A stretch of 64,000 nucleotides of DNA from Anarhynchus alexandrinus (Eukaryota > Chordata > Aves > Charadriiformes > Charadriidae). How positions within the stretch are numbered: position 1 is the stretch's first letter; the number at the start of each line of letters is the position of its first letter. Shown here piece by piece: positions 23,801 to 36,291 of the stretch. Location of the stretch: the NCBI GenBank assembly GCA_008711295.1, contig VUYV01000082.1, positions 267,255 through 331,254 of the forward strand, written 5' to 3'. Position numbers and translations under genes: made by a program. The notes under the pieces are model-generated. The model searched no databases. It saw nothing but the letters and a program-made list of their open reading frames with translations, and was not told the origin of the DNA.

Positions 23801-26800
23801 AAAGCCTCTGAGCGTTCCTATCAACCTATGTCAAGTTTAGCAGAGAGGTACCCCCTTCAAAGGTAACTCAGTGTTACCTTTGTGTCACAGTGTCACCACC
23901 CAATCCACCTCCACAACGTACACTTGACTGGTTTTTGATCACAGCTTTTGTCTGCAAGTTTCACCCTGGCTTGATCCTCTTTCAGGCTACGCATAAATAT
24001 TGCAATTCATATAATTCCACCTCTTCCTTAAACACAAAGTAATTCATGTTGCAGTAATTTTTCTTTGTAAATCACAAAGATAACACTTTTAGTAGGAACA
24101 CTTTCATTCCCTATTACCCTAATATGAATAATATTTCCTATTTATAATATTTCCCATTTATCTACTCTTGCCATTCGAGACATTATGGATCTGCATCATT
24201 CCTCTCACTTCATTCCTGTCATCTCTTTTCCACACTTAAGAGTTATCATCTGTTTAGTTTCTCTTGTGACAGATGTTCTATATATGGTAGTTACCTAAGG
24301 ACTGCAGGGCAAGGTGTAGTCTGGGGGACACGCGAATGTCCTGTTCTCTCAATAATGCTGAGCGGGGAACCTGCTGGAGCTGCAGCTCCCCTCCAGCCTT
24401 TCTGTGCAAACCTCATCTTAGGGGAAGTAGGAAGGGTTCAGTCAAGAAGCTGCCAGATCAGCCACTTAGATCTGGGAAAGCACTCCTAGATTCCATGCTG
24501 CACACAGCCTTGTTTTACCTTTTCCTCCTTTGCACTTCCAAGGTTGACCAACCGCCTCCAAATGGCATATGTCTGGTGGAGGTACTTAGCAGAGACCCAT
24601 GGAAGTGGCATAGCAATGCTTCCCTTTTTGTTCCTTGAGATGTAGTTCCCACCTTAAAGACAAGTTGCTTTTAAGCTATCATCTCCTGTTGCTCTCAGGA
24701 GCATAGCCAGGGTCAGCTGTTCCTGAACTGGGGCTCTGTCCACAAGAGGCACTAATCAACTTCTGGGCCTGGGAGGAGCCCATTTGTATCAGCAAGTGCT
24801 CACGCTGCTGCTTTGTTGTTGTCAGATTGGGTTCATGAAGACCATAGTTTACTTCCATGGCTTGGACAGAACAAACCAGTCTGGAAAATGCTGCAATAGT
24901 ACAATCTGCTGTTATGTGGTAGGTTAGGTCTGCACCTCTCAGAGGGACAAAGCACAGTACTGGGGCCTTAGTTTAAGGAGCTTTAAGTACCTTGTACTCT
25001 GACTCTCCTAAACTGCTCTGAGGACAGCAGTGGTCTCACATAACTTCTCAGAAATGCCCTATGAGTTACAGCACCACTTTTTCTCTGTGCAATGCTGTAT
25101 GCCACAATTCTACCCAACCACGTCTTCGCTTCCCTTCATATGCCTCTACAGCAGAATTTACATGGGGGCAGTGCTGGAAGAAAGTGGTAACTGGGTTTTG
25201 TTACAGTGAGGAAGCCAAATAAATCCTCTCCCAGACAGAGCCCATGCTTTAGTGTGCATTCCCGTTGTTCTGGCACATCTACTTCACAAAAAAAAAAAAA
25301 AGAATGGAAAAGTTATTGTCCCCCCAGCTCATATACAGTATAAGCTCATGACAATACCAATGCAGTAAGAATAATATACCCTTCCCAATAACTGCTCTGT
25401 CATCAAACAGCTAGTAATGACAGAAAGAAAAAAATACCGTCCAAATCCCACCCATGCAACAAGAATCATTGTTCCTAACTGTATGGCTTCATAATGGACT
25501 TGAGATTGTTAGAATGTAATTGAAGTAATTATGTATTGAATGCAACAGGAAACAGATGTCTTAACTTCTTTTTAAATAAATACAAATAGCATTTTCGTAA
25601 GACTCCAAATGCCACTCCCAAAAGTACCAAAATCACTTAGATTGACTTGAAAGTTTCACCCAACCTATTTGACAGACTAATATTCAATAAAAAGATGCAA
25701 TCAATCAATAGTTTTGATTACGTCATTTTTTGAGATTTTAGACATATTTTTATGAAGTTAATTTATAGCCCCTTCTTCACAATCGCTATAATTTCTGCTA
25801 TGAGTTATTTGCAAATCCTAAACTAGTGGCTAACGTACAACATTAACTTACAGCATTCTGCAAAAGTGTGAGCTAATGCAATGTAAAGGCAGAGCCACAT
25901 TCATAAGGAAAATATTTTGCTGTTTGGACAGACATACCTTTCACCTCCATGCATAATCAGTCAGTGAGTTGAGGATAAGAATAAAGACATTATTCTCCAT
26001 CCTCACACCACAGGAACTCAGTGTTCATTTCTTGGGAGGACATATTTAACGTTGTATTTTCTAAAATAATACTAAAAGAAATTAAATTAATTTTACATTT
26101 TTGGGCAAGGCCTTAACAATAATCTGCTCAAAGCCTCCCAGACTTAAAGAGCTTCTTGTCTAGGTCCAACGGCAGCAGTAGCAGCAAGTGTGAGTTAACC
26201 CAGAAAATGGTAATTTCCTGTCAAGAGCCCTCCAACAAACGTCGCTTTTATATCTGGCAAAGATCACTAGGCCCCAGTGTTTTGAGTTCAGCATGCTTAA
26301 GCACTCTTCATTAAACCGGATGTAGAGTGTGAAAGGTGATTCAGGCAGCATGGGCAGGCATCCGCCCAGATGGCTATGCTTTGGACACTCCAACAAGGCT
26401 GAATAGATGCTTCACTGGGTGAGTTAATAGTCAGGGAGGGGCCAATGAGTACTTTAAAAATATTGTCTTTCAATAGTCTCTTCACTGTAGGGAAAAAGAA
26501 GTCACTGACTCATTTGCGATTAGCTGACCTACCATGACAAAACTTTCCATGTTCCATTCAGTCATAACAGAATTTATTGTAAAATACTAGATATTTAGGG
26601 TCCATGTTATTTTCAAGCAATTATTCTTTTTACATTCATGACACATTCATAAACACAGCTGCATCGGGTGCACTTGATGAAAAGGAAAAGCAGCACACTG
26701 TATCCTGTCCCCTCATGCACAGCCATTAGCCCTGCCTTCTTAGTAAGCCTTAGCATGGCCTCTTGACTGCAGATAGGAGGAGGATTATCTTTCCTTTTCA

Positions 26801-27450
26801 GCGCATCCTGAAGTTCATTCTGGGAGCCAAGGTTTCATTCCCCCGGTGCCATAGGTTTAGGTCCAGACCACCTAAAAGCCATTATGTGGCTTCCCGACAC
26901 AATGCCACATACAACCAGGAGACCCACCACAATATTCCCAGAGTTCATTTTGTTCCTCGTGCTCATAGATAAAAGTTTTGCAGTCTACAAGTTACCAAGT
27001 AGCAAATTATCCTGGCTGCAGCCAGGGCTTTCTCTTGGCATTTGCAAGGGGTATGGAAGCAAGAAATTCCCCTGTTGGTAAGTCACAACCTCAGTTGCAC
27101 AACCTCAAAGGAAAATTGCACTGAGTCAGGATGGCAAAGGATTCTGTTAGGGTTAACAACAGAGCAGATCAAATATCACATGGGAAGAAAACAATAGGTA
27201 ATCATTGGTGTATTACGGCAAAAGTCTAGATAAATCTTGTTGTAAGTGTATTATTTAATACAAGAATCTACGGTGACTTCAGGTATAGATCAATGGGTAA
27301 TAACGGCAAAGACCATGACATTTGGCATCAAGTAAAACACTACTGAAGACAAAGAAGAATGTTTCTAGCTTGACCCACATCTTGCAGCTCCACAGGTGAC
27401 ATGCAGAAAACAAAAAGTTAAAAATGTATTATTTGTGTGGTATGTTTTTT

Positions 27451-28570
27451 TCACAGAATTGTAGGGATTAGAAGGGACCTTCGGAGATCATCTAGTCCAA
27501 CCCCCCTGCCAAAGGGGATTCACCTAGAGTGAGTTGGACAGGAATGCATCCAGGCAGGTTTTGAACATCTCCAGAGAAGGAGACTCCACAACCTCTCTGG
27601 GCAGCCTGTTCCACTGCTCTGTCACCCTCAAAGTAAAGAAGTTTTTCCTCATGTTGAGATGGAATTTCCCGTGTTCCAGTTTGTGCCCACTGCCCCTTGT
27701 CCTGTCGCTGGGCACCACTGAAAAGAGTCTGTCCCCATCCTCTTGATACCCACCCTTTAGATTTTTATAAACATTGATGAGATCCCCTCTCAGTCTTGTC
27801 TTCTCCAGACTAAACAGACCCAGGTGTCTCTACCTTTTCTCATAAGAGAGGTGCTCTATTCCCTTGATCATCTTCGTAGCCCTCCGCTGGACTCTCTCCA
27901 GTATTTCCTTGTCTTTCTTGAACCGGGGAGCCCAGAACTGGCCACAGTATTCCAGATGTGGCCTCACCAGGGCAGAGTAGAGGGGGTGAATGACCTCCCT
28001 TGACCTGCTGGCCATGGTCTTTTTAATGCACCCCAGGATACCATTGGCCTTCTTGGCCACAAGGACACATTGCTGGCTCATGGTCAACCTGTTGTCCACC
28101 AGGACTCTCTCTGCAGAGCTGCTTTCCAGCAGATCAATCCCTAACCTGTACCGGTGCATGGGGTTTTTCTTCCCTAGGTGCAGGACCCTACACTTGCCTT
28201 TGTTGAACTTCATTAGGTTCCTCTCTGCCCAACTAAAGGTCTCGCTAAAGGTAAAAAGGTCTCGCTGTATGGCGGCACAGCCTTCTGGTGCATCAGCCAC
28301 TCCTCCCAGTTTTGTGTCATCAGCAGACTTGCTGAGGACACACTCTGTCCCCTCATTCAGGTCATTGATGAATATGTTGAACAAGACCAGCCCCAGCGCT
28401 GACCCCTGGGGAATGCTGCTACCTACAGGCCTCCAACTAGACTCTGCGCTGCTGATCACAACCCTCTGAGCTCTGCCATTCAGCCAGTTCTCCATCCACC
28501 TCACTGCCCACTCATCTAACCCAACTAAGCTTACCTATGAGGATGTTGTGGGGAGTGTGTTTCCCAGTGA
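27451..28570 (-). mobile_element. CR1 LINE copy, about 1.1 kb, reverse-transcriptase C-terminal half
   Basis: The best-preserved transposon in the window. On the - strand, 28504-27830 is a 224-codon open frame with clear CR1 reverse-transcriptase wording: [63 protein letters not shown] and [14 protein letters not shown]. The polymerase box reads SADD where CR1 usually has FADD, so the catalytic motif is changed. The remaining 3' part (27830 down to 27451) is the CR1 tail. The copy lacks the 5' part of ORF2 and all of ORF1. It lies antisense in the last RFX4 intron, and its frame does not belong to RFX4. Confidence 0.92.
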
Positions 28571-31129
28571 TCCATCCTGGTCCTGACTCCTACCATCTCA
28601 AAGCTTTTTGTACACATTCATTAGTGGGACATTTGAGATCAGCGAGGAAAAACAACTTATGGACTTGACAACTGTGGAAAAGGGACTATTATTTAACTTG
28701 AGCCAACCTAACTAATGGATTACATCATGTAGCAGGAGGAAGAAAAAAGCCATCTTCTGAGCACTGCTCCTCTTCTGTCTTAAATAATTATCTTGAGGTT
28801 TGATAAATTCTTCCAGTGGCTGTAGACAGAGCACAAATTATACACTTTTATTAGATGTCTGACTTTTTGACAACTAAAGTTAGGTGAGATGAATTCAACT
28901 CTGAAGCTGTAGTGAATAACTTGACAACTTGTTTCCTCTGTATTCATTACAGCAGGAGCTTTGTCCACCACGATGTTCAGGTGAAGGCAGTCAGCAGGCA
29001 CTAGCACAAAAATTACTTCAGTGTATTGCTGGTGCAGACCAGGAAAGCTGCATCCTACATCTACTAGCTAGTCTCCCAAACATTAAAAATATGAAAATTG
29101 TTCAACTTTTTCTGGAACCTTTTCTGTTTACTTCGAGTACTTGCCAGTTGTTTGTCTTTTGACAGAGTGCCCTGTCCTTAATTAATGAGCTAAAGGAGAA
29201 CCATGATCCTAAATTCAAATCACCTCATATAAAACTTCAAAGCTTGTGTTTCATCATTGCTGGGCACATGTAGCACTTATCTTTAGCAAAAGCAAGCAAA
29301 GCTGCAAACTTGATTCTTCTGCAAAGGAATATAAGGCTTTCTGTAGTCAGTGCCTAAGCTCTGCTGAATCTTCCCACTGAAAAGCCTTTTGCTGGGGTGA
29401 AGATGGAAATGCAGATGATCTTGTGTAGACTTGTTGCCAGTGTTGCCAATGCAGCTTATTCTGATAGCTGTATTATTAGCAGTTCCAGTTGAAGTGCTGA
29501 TGTTCCGGTATGGTGCTGCCATTTACCCGCCTCTTTCAGCAGCCGATTGCACAGGTAAATCCACAGTCTCTGTGGCATTCAGAAGTATACGCTAAATAAT
29601 GCATTGTACAGCTTTAATCTCTCCTCTCTCATCTGCTAACTGGCTTGTCTCCCCAGGACACGGTGGAATATGCTAAGTCACTAACTACAGTATTTTGGTC
29701 AAAAATAGTCTTCTCTTTCTCCTCTCTAATCAGGAGTGGCCAGCATGTGGCTTTTGAGCTGCCTGAGGCTTGTGAACTGCTCGAGTACGTTTGCCAAGGC
29801 AGGGCTGCCTTCCTGGCTGCGGTCTGGAGGGAGTCAGCAGAAACTCCTTATGGAGGCATTGCTGTAATTGCCTCGGGGACCCACTTACGCAACTGATTAA
29901 CCCCAGCCCCATCCCGCAGTGGAGTAATGTAATGAGACCCTTTGGGAATCACTGCCGCCTCCCTCCTAGGAACAACTATGGCAGCTCTTCTCTCCATGAC
30001 CCTCCAAAATATGGGGAAGGGGTTTTACAGTTCTCAGCCATATAAAATGCAAGCACGCAGCTTGCAAGGTTTGTAAGCATCAGAAGAAGTGATAATCCTA
30101 CTGTGGTGACTGCTTTCTAGTTAAGGAAATATCATAGTGTCAAAGATCATTGAATTTAAAATTATGACACTTTTTGTAGAAAAGGCACGGGTCTGTGTGG
30201 ATGGATGCATTTGCGTGTAAAATGTAGAAGCTCTGAAGATACGTGGCTGGTTGAGGGGAACAGGGATCCTAACCACCTCTGCGATGCAGATGGATAACAG
30301 GAGGGCAAAACAAGGAGAGCCATTTCTTAGGCACAGCACAGAGATGATCTGCTCCTGTAAGACAGGCAATAAGATAAATACATGTTAAGCAAGCACTCGT
30401 AAGCACAGTTGCTTCTGTTGCTGGGCAGCCTGTGGCTACAGAGGGCAGAAGCTGGTCTCTTGTTTTCCTGCCTATGCTCTCCTCAGCGCATCTTCTCCTT
30501 AGTGGGAGGCATTTGTCAAACTTCTTTGATTTCTAGTTTCCAACTGACACTGCGAACAGCTGGGGAATACAGAGATTCTTCTCCTCCCTGCCTCTTTTCA
30601 GAAGTTCTCCAATTAGCTGCTCACTCTGAGGCCAGACCATACTATTTTTCTGCAGAAACTGGCAGGATGGCTTGTGAACGTTTAAAAGGGAAGGCACCTC
30701 TCCAGTAATAAAGATCCCTTTGCTCTCCTCCTTCAAAACTCAGTTGAGTAAGCAGAAGTTGGGGCGTTTTGTACTCTGTTTTTTACTGAATAGCAAGTTT
30801 CCAAGGAAAAGCTGTGAGAAAAAGACCAGATGAATTCAACTTATTTTTCTGCTCCCAGATACACCTGCCAGTACCTAGCTCTGTGATAGATTAGTTCAAT
30901 ATTTAAATGCAGTGACTGCTTTGCAAGACCTTCTCTGACACTTTGGTTTGACTGTAAGCACTAGTTATCTGATATTCCACCTTCAATAGGTTACCTAGTT
31001 GTTGGAGGGCTTCCAATTCATATGATTTTGATTTTGTTAAGCACAGAATTGTGATACCACCACCCCTTATTTTAAAATTAAGTACATAGTAGATAATTCT
31101 TTAATTTTTTAATCTTTTTTTAATTGTAG

Positions 31130-31402
31130 TACGCTTTCAACAGCCCAACATCAAGAATGGAGCCCTGTTTGATGAGCAGTACTCCAAGGCTGCATCCCAC
31201 ACCAGTGACTCCCCGCTGGCCGGAGGTCCCGGCCGCGAACTCCTGCTACACGAGCCCATCCATGCACTCCACGAGATATGGAAATTCTAGTGACATGTAC
31301 GCCCCTTTGACTACGCGCAGGAATTCTGAATATGAGCACATGCAACACTTTCCCGGCTTTGCCTACATCAATGGGGAAGCCACCACAGGTTGGGCTAAAT
31401 GA
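31130..31402 (+). CDS. RFX4: RFX4 last coding exon with stop
   Basis: The terminal coding exon: 90 codons plus TGA at 31400-31402. It begins [20 protein letters not shown] after TTAATTGTAG. It continues through [33 protein letters not shown] and ends [15 protein letters not shown], the conserved RFX4 C-terminus. With the five upstream exons the window encodes 324 residues of RFX4 in one unbroken frame. The codons are noticeably richer in GC than the flanking intron, as expected for coding sequence. The protein seems complete at this end. Confidence 0.96.
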   Translation, partial: YAFNSPTSRMEPCLMSSTPRLHPTPVTPRWPEVPAANSCYTSPSMHSTRYGNSSDMYAPLTTRRNSEYEHMQHFPGFAYINGEATTGWAK

Positions 31403-32516
31403 AAATGACTGGTATCAGCTAAGCCCATGTACTTAAGAGAGTTCTAAAAATTTCATGTTATGTGGGACTTTTCATGGATGTTCTTCAAGGGAGGTGAAGA
31501 TGGAAAAGATCCTGGGCAGATAAACGTAGTTCATAATGTGGGCAGATTGCAGACCAGTATGACTGAATGTTCCTGTAGCCGAAAGAATTTTGTGCTATTC
31601 TAGACCACTTTTGGGGCCAATCTGTGCCTTTTTAAATTCTGGCATGTGGGCCAACCCTGTGTGATGTCAGTTTGAGTGAGCCATTTTTGCCCCCCTCTCT
31701 TATTGACAAATGTTAATGAGTCTTACAAAACAATTACTGGAAAGGGACCTATTTATAATTTGAATTAAAGACAGGAAATTCACCCTCAGCAAAACTCTGT
31801 CATCTGTTCTTCTTTTAAGCTCTTAATGTATTCCTTAAAAACCATTCTGCCAAGTCATCACTTGTTCCTATCAATTCCTCTCTCTGGCTCCTTAAAAGAC
31901 ATGTGTTGTCGTAGGTTTCAGTTTACACCTAACTTTGTATATTGATGCACCTTTCTGTTGATCCAGTAAGTTTGATCTTTACAAAAGAGAAGAAAAGACA
32001 TGTAGCATTGAATTATACACTGCCTTAAGTTGACTATTGTTCTTATTATATATGTATTTGTGTTAAGTTTGCACAATCTGGAAAAATCTAATTTCTCTGG
32101 TCAGTAATGACAAGGTTAAGAAGGGACTTGGGGACTGGGAAGATTTTTGGATTCAGAGCCACATATGTTAAATATGATGATATGAAGCAATTATGTAAAG
32201 AAAATGACAATGCAAACATGATTATTCCTTTAATTACCTATTCACAGGTATGAAAATGTTCTCTCAATTCCTTCACGTGGTGATAATTCTATATACTTCT
32301 ACAAAAGCAAAATTCAAAGCTGTGCCTTTGAACTTATTCTGTACTGTGTATGTGTGGAAAAATGTATTGTATTTTGGGGAGAATTTTTCTTAGACATTTT
32401 CTGTCAGATTTGTAGCTATTTGTGAGGTTTTGTTAGATTTTATTAACATAGCTTTTTCTTCTGTATTATAAAATGCACCAAGCAATTATGGTGGACCTAT
32501 TACCCTATGGGTAAGA

Positions 32517-32526
32517 AATAAATAAA
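32517..32526 (+). promoter_or_regulatory. RFX4: Overlapping AATAAA polyadenylation signals
   Basis: AATAAATAAA gives two overlapping canonical hexamers, about 1.1 kb after the RFX4 stop codon. One of several candidate sites for transcript cleavage. Confidence 0.5.
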
Positions 32527-32565
32527 TGGAAATATGACATCAGGCATTTTAGTAATTGTTTTGTA

Positions 32566-32571
32566 AATAAA
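32566..32571 (+). promoter_or_regulatory. RFX4: AATAAA polyadenylation signal
   Basis: A canonical hexamer followed within 30 bases by a GT-rich stretch (AGTGTGATG), the usual downstream element. It overlaps a Pumilio-type TGTAAATA (32562-32569). Confidence 0.55.
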
Positions 32572-32675
32572 ATCTTTGATAGCACCCAGTGTGATGATAA
32601 CCATGTTTATGCCTAAAATGGACAAAAGTGTTATTTGTACAGTTGTGCAAGGTATATGAGGGATTTCCACACTCA

Positions 32676-32681
32676 AATAAA
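32676..32681 (+). promoter_or_regulatory. RFX4: AATAAA polyadenylation signal, distal candidate
   Basis: Another canonical hexamer 105 bases after the previous one (CTCAAATAAAGTTC). It may be an alternative distal RFX4 end. Confidence 0.35.
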
Positions 32682-34055
32682 GTTCTTGAAATTAGATACC
32701 ATTTAAATTTACTTAAATACAGAAACTTTGACAAGCTGGAAACCTTAAAAGACCCCTAAGTGTGACCATGTATGTTTTTATCCGATGAAGGACTTGAGAA
32801 CTTATATAACTGGTGGGAATTTGGGGTCTAAAGTAACTACAGGAATGAGCTGGAAATCTGCAAGGACTGAGGGAGGAAGGGTGTTCCAGGCCAGGTTTGG
32901 CAAGTGTTCTGGCTCTTAAATATTAAGCTGAGGTCCTGGTGGGGTTTTTCAGAAACACAGCAGGCGCCTATCTCTGCCTTTACACATCTGATTAAAATCT
33001 TGTTTCCTGAGTTAGTGTCAGAGACCTGCTGAAATTTTACCCCTATCAGCTGGTGTTACTACACAATATACATTTACTCTTCACTTTTATTAAGGACAGG
33101 AGAGATCAGGCTTAGGCTAACTCATCTATTTTATTCTTATTCAAGTTACCTTCAGGCAAAATTGTCTACGTGTGAAGAAGGTAAGTCATGTGAGGAAGTT
33201 TTTTGAGTGGCCAGTCTTTAGCAGCTGGAGTTTTGATGTGTTTGAGACCAAAGTCCTACTTTGCATTTTGTTATTGAAGATTTTTAAATCAAAGCATTGA
33301 TTCTGGCCTATTAATTATTAACAAGCACAGAAATACCTGCCTCATCAAGACTGTGAGAAATTAGTATGAGGAAGGCAGTGCCACTAGAATAGAAAAATCC
33401 ACTTTCTTTTCATCAACGGATTCCAAATCTCGGCATTGCATCGCGTCTGCCAACAGCCCACTGTGACCCTGTTCACTCACTCACTATTGCTGGAACATTG
33501 ATCAGTCTCCAGTTACCTGATGGACTGCTGACCATCACCTGCTGTGGTACCTCCAAGGACCAGATGTATAGGTGAGACGCTTGTGGGCAGCACTGACCAG
33601 TAACTCAAAGCTGCGTCTTTGGAAGGAGGCGAACGCCAGCACCACTCAAGGGAAGCCAGAAGCACTTCCTACATTTTTTACAACTTGTTAAACCCAGTAA
33701 AGTCTAATCCGCATTGACTGATAGAGATGAGAAAGTGAATATATTTTAGTATACATATGTGCCATATCCTTCAACATGTTTGGGGACAACTCATTTACCC
33801 TGACTTGAAGAGTCCAGGGAGACTGTTCAGGAACGAGGATGGATATTGGATACAGCGTCAGCCCCAGAAATAATAAAGACTTTCTGAGTGAAGAGCGAAG
33901 TGCTGGGAGAGGGAACTTTGACCAACAGCAGCACCACAAAACTGCTCATAAAAAAGAGCCACAGAACATCGTCAGTCAGATAGGACTTTGAACGTCTTTT
34001 GCAAAAGGAACCTCCACAGTCTTTCTTCTTCTTTTTTTTTTTTTAATTCATTTAG

Positions 34056-34258
34056 AAACTCGTGTTGATGCCACAGGAGTCCGAACGTGCGCTTCCAAAT
34101 ACCTTTGAACTGCTTCCTGATGAGGGCTTTGAAATTTAAACTGGACATTCATGGGGAGCAATATATAGATTACCGAACACAGCTCTACAGAGGTCACCAT
34201 CACCATCTGCATCAGAAACGCTGCAAGGGAAAGCAGGCCCCCTCCTCGACCACCACAG
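34056..34258 (+). other. Exon-like open block of unknown identity
   Basis: A 203-base block. A strong pyrimidine tract with TTCATTTAG precedes it and CACAG|GTCAGA follows it, so both edges look like splice sites. One frame stays open from 34069 through the block to a stop at 34278. From the ATG at 34120 it would encode 52 residues including LKFKLDIHGEQYIDYRTQLY and a run of four histidines (RGHHHHLHQKRCKGK). I do not recognise the protein. It could be an exon of a non-coding or alternative RFX4/RIC8B transcript, or chance. Confidence 0.25.
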
Positions 34259-34593
34259 GTCAGAACCCACCATATTAATATAAACTGCCACAGCTTTCAG
34301 GTCACAGGGGTATATACCAGGCTGTGAAGTGCAGCGGCTCATGAGAGGATGATAACCTCTGGGAAGAACGGCTGGTTAGGGGCAGGAATCTCTTAAATCA
34401 TCCTAGTACAAATTGCCAAACCTCCTGAGTCAGAGCCTGCAGACTGTTAATTAAGCCCTTCCCTTGACCATGGTAACTGAAACTGCTGTTTCTTGCCTTG
34501 CCACGTATTTATGTGTATGTAAAGTAAATATGTGACTACACACTACACAAATCTTTCAGAAGAAGCTTTTATACCATGTGCCAAAATATTCGG

Positions 34594-34682
34594 TCTCTTT
34601 TTCTTTTTCTTTTTCTTTTTCTTTTTTCCTTTTCTTTTCCTTTTTCTTTTTCTTTCCTTTTCTTTTTCTTTCTTTTTTCTTT
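34594..34682 (+). repeat. CTTTTT simple repeat
   Basis: About 90 bases of nearly pure pyrimidine made of CTTTTT and CTTTTC units. Its translation gives a spurious Phe-rich open frame. AT-rich, TATA/CATA-type low-complexity sequence follows to about 34905. Confidence 0.85.
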
Positions 34683-36291
34683 GTCATCTTTTTCTTGCTC
34701 ACTTTCTGTCTTTCTTCTCACAACATTTTATTAAAAGCATGATCTCTTTCATAGGCTAAAACATATAACCAAGAATAGATATATGTAATATGTACAATAC
34801 AACATATTGTAATAATATATATTATAGCATAACTAACATGACCTATATAATATTTTAAATAGATGCCTACACATGCACAAACATATATGTATGTATGCAT
34901 ATAAAAATCCATTACAATTCTTCAAGATTTTTCATTACCAGGTAGAAAAAAGACTCAGCGGGGGAAGAGCAGTGAGAACTCCATTCACTAGCATGAATCC
35001 TGTTTTTGTCAGGCTACCTCTTGCTGCTAAGGTCACTACCCTTTGACAAAAATGGCCTCTGACCTCCCCAGCCCCACAATTCTGTTGTGACTGACCCTGA
35101 AACCCATGAAATTCAGGGGCAGACATTGCTTTGGAAGGTTTAGATAAAGCTGACTAACATGGGAAGGGCTCATGGTATGCACCCATCTGAAAAGGTCTGG
35201 CAGTTCTTTGGTAGAGGATGCAATTTATTCTGTCCCCCTCTTTCATTGAAATCCTAATCCTTCATATGCTACCTAAAGTGGAAACTAAAATGCACTGATG
35301 ATGAATAACAATATGCCCTTTAAAGGGCAGTAACAGTACTCTAATCTTAATTTTTTAGGTTTTTTTTTAATTTAAACAAAAAAAATAATTGGCAATGTAT
35401 AAGTAAAATGCATGTTTTGTTGCGCTGTGAAGTAAATCTAAGCAGGCTTACACTTTATGATAGAATTGTAAATTAAACAACCAAAGGATTATTTTTACTG
35501 GATTTCTTTCCAAAGCTGCATTAGCGTACACATGCACCTGACTCAGAAGAAATGGTTACACACTTTGGGCTAGATTTTGTTACTTCTTGCAGTCCAATGA
35601 CTCTGTTGTTCTGGTTTTGTAGCTCAGTTCAACCTGTTGTGACAAGAAACCCTTAACCAGAAAATTCCGATTCCAGTTTGGGTCTGCATCTTAAACACAT
35701 GTAGGCATACGCCGACACGTCTCAGCACCTTCAGCGCCCTTTGGAGCCACCATCCATCTGCAGATGAAACCTCCCTGCCCTTGTGGTATTTTCTGCCATG
35801 GAGCCGATTGTTTGTGAGATGAAAGGTTTCTCTTCATGACCACGGAGTGCCTCCTGAAGGAATTAATACTTCAAGGAGAGACCGACCGCAGCTCCCACTG
35901 AATTTTTATTGCTGTGGGTTTTTTTGTTCGCTTCGATATATCATTTCCTGCTATCTGGACAATGAATTTTGATCGCAGGGCACCCTGAGTATGGAAATGC
36001 TGCAGATCTTCTCAGTGTGTTTTGAACGTACGGTCTTGCAGAGCTCTTCAGCGACATGGCTCACCTTTGCTCTGCCACTGCGGGCTCTGGCCCGGCAGCG
36101 CCGGCGCAGCCCACCCTCACAAACAGAACGCGGCGGCGGCATGGCACTGGCACCTCTCCTCTGAACTGCCCTGGTTGCTCACACCCACGCCTTCCAAAAA
36201 ATAGATGTGTATCAGCTCCTCTGTCAATGGATAGGCAGGCAGCTGTGGCAAGGCGGCCGTGCTGCCCCTCAGAGGGGGAGGGTGTCTGTCT

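Larger units (their letters stand above)
19813..31129 (+). other. RFX4: RFX4 last intron (phase 0)
   Basis: This is the longest complete RFX4 intron here, 11.3 kb, from GTAAGT to TTTTAATTGTAG with a T-rich acceptor tract. It contains a MIR-like remnant near 20700-20885, one long antisense CR1 copy (27451-28570) and a relatively GC-rich block near 29740-30050. Other open frames are short and unrecognised. Confidence 0.85.
31403..32590 (+). other. RFX4: RFX4 3' untranslated region (inferred)
   Basis: Non-coding AT-rich sequence running directly on from the RFX4 stop, with no splice signal that looks convincing. AATAAA hexamers at 32517 and 32521 (overlapping pair) and at 32566 are the first good polyadenylation signals; another lies at 32676. 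The end point is inferred from these signals, and transcript data would be needed to fix it. Confidence 0.6.
32690..36291. other. RFX4-RIC8B intergenic region
   Basis: No established gene. It holds an exon-like open block at 34056-34258, a CTTTTT repeat at 34594-34682 followed by AT-rich sequence to about 34910, and a region of rising GC content near 36030-36280 just ahead of a CR1 insertion. The remainder looks like unique non-coding sequence. Confidence 0.7.

Noticed and set aside
27990..28469. 159-codon + strand open frame
   Set aside because: Shadow of the antisense CR1 reverse-transcriptase frame.
34532..34759. Phe-rich 75-codon frame
   Set aside because: Translation of the CTTTTT simple repeat.
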